A stretch of DNA of 9,177 nt from Candidatus Odinarchaeota archaeon (GTDB lineage Archaea > Asgardarchaeota > JAGGXT01). Each line of letters starts with the position of its first letter. The first letter of the stretch is position 1. Made by a program: the position numbers and the translations under genes. Below the pieces are notes generated by a model, which did no database searches, had not been told where the DNA came from, and saw nothing but the letters and a program-made list of their open reading frames with translations. Of this stretch, positions 7,041 to 9,177 are shown piece after piece. The stretch covers positions 1 to 9,177 of the forward strand of contig JAGGXT010000218.1 of the NCBI GenBank assembly GCA_021162905.1, written 5' to 3'.

Positions 7041-7820
7041 TTATATGAGTTTTTGAATGTCGCTCCAAAGTCCTAGTTTTGGAAACTCAAGAATTTCTTT
7101 TCCTCGTACAACGGCATAGGGAACTAAATTGGAAATATCAACAGTTTCTCGAAGTATGGGTGAGAGCAACTCTTGCTGTGTTACTAAGTTCATTTCGACT
7201 CCTGACATCAGAGGCGATACTGCTGGTAGTACAAGAATGTCAGTATTAAATTTCGTTTTACCAAATAAGAAGGTTGGTATTTTAATTTTTCCACCAACAT
7301 CATCATATAATAATAAAGCAGGATGTTCATGTCCTATTATTACGGTTCTCTTTTCTATAAAAGACAATATTTCTAAATCAAGTATGTGACCATGAGTAAA
7401 TATATAATTGCCGAGGTTATAATATGGTTCAACAAAGGAAATATTTTCATATCTATCAAATAAACCTCTAACAAAATTATCATGATTTCCCCGAACAACA
7501 ATTCCTTCTTTTACATAGCTATTAATAAAATCAATAAAGGATAAAACTTCACGTGTCTCTTGCCGCGTCCTCATACTAAATTTATGCTTAAGATCGCCGT
7601 TTATAATAAAAAGGTCAATATCATACCTTTTAAGAATATATTCTAACTCAGAGATTATTTCTTTATATTGCGCTTGCGGCACAAAATAGCCTTCTTCATC
7701 TGCCAATACTACTTCATATCCAAGATGGAAATCAGCGCCTACTATTGCGTTAATAGACCGTATGTAGATATAGGGGTAACCGTCAATTAATTCTATATCT
7801 TCATTTAACTCCATCTTCAT
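7041..7820 (-). CDS. Lhr-associated calcineurin-like metallophosphoesterase (SbcD/Mre11-related, archaeal type)
   Basis: This is a two-metal phosphoesterase, probably acting on nucleic acid or nucleotide ends. All metal-site motifs are present in order: DFH (30-32), NGDLKH (74-79), GNHD (111-114), THGH (142-145) and GHEH (163-166). The 259-residue length fits the compact archaeal SbcD-related family, which is homologous to the bacterial ligase-associated phosphoesterase PdeM. It has no capping domain like full Mre11. The gene is first in an operon with lhr, ending 21 bp before it, a recurrent pairing that points to DNA repair. Two ATGs compete. The one at 7820 has AGGT only two bases upstream, whereas the one at 7814 (MELNED...) is eight bases from it and may be the true start. 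The exact substrate is unknown. Confidence 0.9.
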   Translation of the reverse strand: MKMELNEDIELIDGYPYIYIRSINAIVGADFHLGYEVVLADEEGYFVPQAQYKEIISELEYILKRYDIDLFIINGDLKHKFSMRTRQETREVLSFIDFINSYVKEGIVVRGNHDNFVRGLFDRYENISFVEPYYNLGNYIFTHGHILDLEILSFIEKRTVIIGHEHPALLLYDDVGGKIKIPTFLFGKTKFNTDILVLPAVSPLMSGVEMNLVTQQELLSPILRETVDISNLVPYAVVRGKEILEFPKLGLWSDIQKLI

Positions 7821-7829
7821 AGACCTATG

Positions 7830-7863
7830 ATTTTTTAAATTTAATTAGTAAGTAAAAATATAA
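7830..7863. promoter_or_regulatory. Divergent AT-rich promoter region between the repair operon and the methyltransferase gene
   Basis: On the plus strand AAATATAA (7856-7863) would place transcription start near 7885, leaving a leader of about 47 nt before the ATG at 7932. On the minus strand the TTAAATTTAAAAAA-like stretch (7831-7844) lies so close to the phosphoesterase start that its message would be almost leaderless. The individual boxes cannot be fixed by eye, and the two promoters may compete for factor binding. Confidence 0.35.
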
Positions 7864-7921
7864 TTCTTTTGAGATTAAAAAGGTTTAGATTTTGTTCTAA
7901 AGTCAAAACATATCATAAGAG

Positions 7922-7927
7922 AAGGAG
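7922..7927 (+). promoter_or_regulatory. Shine-Dalgarno site deciding the methyltransferase start
   Basis: AAGGAG lies four bases before ATG at 7932. The upstream in-frame TTG at 7869 has no comparable site and would add only a short, very basic extension. This favours the ATG. Confidence 0.55.
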
Positions 7928-7931
7928 AAAA

Positions 7932-9152
7932 ATGCCGCGTACAGTAAACAAATACATACATCAGATAAGTAAAAAATTCTTATTTAACTCATCCGTAGTT
8001 AAGAGACTTATTTTTTGGTTTGGTTACCATGAAACTATTAATATATTATCTGCGCTCAAAAGGCCACCCTCGTATTATACAATAAGAGTAAATACACTAA
8101 AGATTGATTGTCAAGAAGTTATTAAATACCTCAAAGAAAGAGGTATCGACGCAAAGCAACACGAAATAATTAAGGAAATTATTCTTATACCAACAAAGGG
8201 TCCAAATAAGTTACCTAGCTGTGATAAAAGAGTAGTTGCTTATAAAACAGCAGCTGAAGGAGTTATGCGAGGAGCGGATTTATATGCTACTGGTGTAGAA
8301 AAAGTGGATAATAACATTCGTAAAGGAGACTTAGTGGAGATCGTAGACAAATATGGCCAAAAAGTTGCTATAGGGGAGGCAGCGATGGATGCCGATGAAA
8401 TGCTTAAACATAAGAAAAATAGAATCGCTGTGAAAGTCATTAAAAGCTTATATGAAATTCCTAAATTTAGAGACCAAGAATTATATTTAAAGGGGTTAAT
8501 TTATCAGCAGACAATACCAAGTGCTCTAACAGTTCGTATATTGGATCCTAAACCAAATGAGAAAATTCTTGATATGTGCGCAGCGCCAGGTGGAAAAACA
8601 TCGTATATTGCGCAGCTTACAAATCAGCAAGCGTCAATAACCGCTGTTGACCATTCTAGGAAAAAGATTAATGAAATGAAAGAAAGACTTGCAAGATTGG
8701 GTATTACAAAAAATATAAGGCTTCTCGTAGAAGATTCTAGAAAATTGCACAAAATACTTGGAGAAGCAAAATTTGATAAAATTTTACTTGATCCTCCATG
8801 TTCGGCTCTTGGCATAAGACCTAAATTATTTGACGGGACAACAGAAAAGGACATACTAAATAGCATTATTTATCAGAGACAATTTTTAAGATCAGCGGTT
8901 AAATTGCTTAAGGATGGTGGTGTATTGGTGTATTCAACATGTACACTTGATCCAGAAGAAAATGAGAAAAACATTGAGTATATTATTAATGTTACACACG
9001 GCAAGTTGAAGTTAGAGGAGCAAACAATATTTATAGGTGAGAAAGGATATCCTATCATCTCAAAATATGAGTGTCTGCAAAGATTTTACCCACATATTCA
9101 TGATTCACCAGGATATTTTATTGCTAAATTACGTCTAAAAGAGAGATTGTAA
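7932..9152 (+). CDS. NSUN6-like RNA cytosine-C5 methyltransferase with PUA domain
   Basis: This enzyme transfers methyl from S-adenosylmethionine to C5 of cytosine in RNA. With the ATG at 7932 it has 406 residues. The N-terminal part contains the IRVNTLK motif (51-57). A PUA domain follows at about 98-172, including AAEGVMRGADLY (107-118) and a Gly-rich strand around GQKVAIG. Then comes the Rossmann fold with SAM-binding DMCAAPGGKT (214-223), motif IV DPPCS (287-291, Cys290) and motif VI YSTCTLDPEENE (334-345) with the catalytic-type Cys337. A PUA domain between the N-terminus and the catalytic fold is the layout of human NSUN6 and archaeal NSUN6, which methylate C72 of tRNA acceptor stems. 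That target is therefore likely but inferred. An in-frame TTG at 7869 would add 21 basic residues; I prefer the ATG because of its AAGGAG site. The gene diverges from the repair operon. Confidence 0.9.
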   Translation: MPRTVNKYIHQISKKFLFNSSVVKRLIFWFGYHETINILSALKRPPSYYTIRVNTLKIDCQEVIKYLKERGIDAKQHEIIKEIILIPTKGPNKLPSCDKRVVAYKTAAEGVMRGADLYATGVEKVDNNIRKGDLVEIVDKYGQKVAIGEAAMDADEMLKHKKNRIAVKVIKSLYEIPKFRDQELYLKGLIYQQTIPSALTVRILDPKPNEKILDMCAAPGGKTSYIAQLTNQQASITAVDHSRKKINEMKERLARLGITKNIRLLVEDSRKLHKILGEAKFDKILLDPPCSALGIRPKLFDGTTEKDILNSIIYQRQFLRSAVKLLKDGGVLVYSTCTLDPEENEKNIEYIINVTHGKLKLEEQTIFIGEKGYPIISKYECLQRFYPHIHDSPGYFIAKLRLKERL

Positions 9153-9164
9153 AAGGTTTAAGAA

Positions 9165-9177
9165 ATGAAAAAAGAAA
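9165..9177 (+). CDS. Possible start of the next gene (partial)
   Basis: An ATG lies 12 bp after the methyltransferase stop, preceded by AAAAGG at a plausible but loose distance. Only four codons (MKKE) are visible before the window ends. It could be the next gene of a plus-strand operon, but little supports it. Confidence 0.25.

Noticed and set aside
7869..7931. TTG start at 7869 giving a 427-aa methyltransferase
   Set aside because: There is no ribosome-binding site before it, the added 21 residues are a basic tail not typical of the family, and AAGGAG precedes the ATG at 7932.
1..9177. CRISPR array, transposase or defence-island genes
   Set aside because: No regularly spaced direct repeats and no transposase, nuclease or Cas motifs were seen outside the assigned genes.

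Overview
The window comes from an AT-rich archaeon, most likely a thermophile. Its four main genes belong to typically archaeal families: an Lhr helicase beside an SbcD/Mre11-related phosphoesterase, a PUA-containing NSUN6-type RNA methyltransferase, and a DUF4392 protein. Promoters look like TATA boxes about 25 nt upstream of inferred starts, and Shine-Dalgarno sites match the archaeal GGAGGTGAT type. A sharply GC-rich island that folds well, set in AT-rich DNA, is also what stable RNAs look like in heat-loving archaea. The exact lineage cannot be read from this sequence.

Layout. Positions 1-115 hold an open reading frame that may be the 3' end of an upstream gene. Positions 116-269 are a GC island (about 63% GC by hand count, against about 23% in the preceding 117 bases). 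Its ends pair with each other and it encloses at least four hairpins. A TATA box sits 25 nt upstream of its first G. It matches no standard RNA class that I recognise and is the best candidate here for something undescribed. Positions 270-345 carry a TATA box, an imperfect 14-bp inverted repeat and a Shine-Dalgarno site leading into a DUF4392 (D-glutamate cyclase-like) gene that has no ATG, GTG or TTG where its start should be.

Positions 1332-7820 on the minus strand form a two-gene repair operon: a metallophosphoesterase followed 21 bp later by a very long (1895 aa) Lhr helicase. The helicase's C-terminal half appears to contain two successive AlkZ-like winged-helix plus beta-barrel modules. 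The pair resembles the bacterial Lhr plus ligase-associated phosphoesterase repair systems. DUF4392 and lhr converge across a 29-bp gap with pyrimidine-rich tracts.

Positions 7821-7931 are a divergent promoter region. On the plus strand it leads to an NSUN6-like RNA m5C methyltransferase with an inserted PUA domain, ending at 9152. A possible next gene begins at 9165 and leaves the window.

The genes fall into separate jobs: nucleic-acid repair (phosphoesterase and Lhr), tRNA modification (NSUN6-like), amino-acid metabolism (DUF4392), and an unidentified structured RNA. I see no CRISPR array, transposase or tRNA gene.
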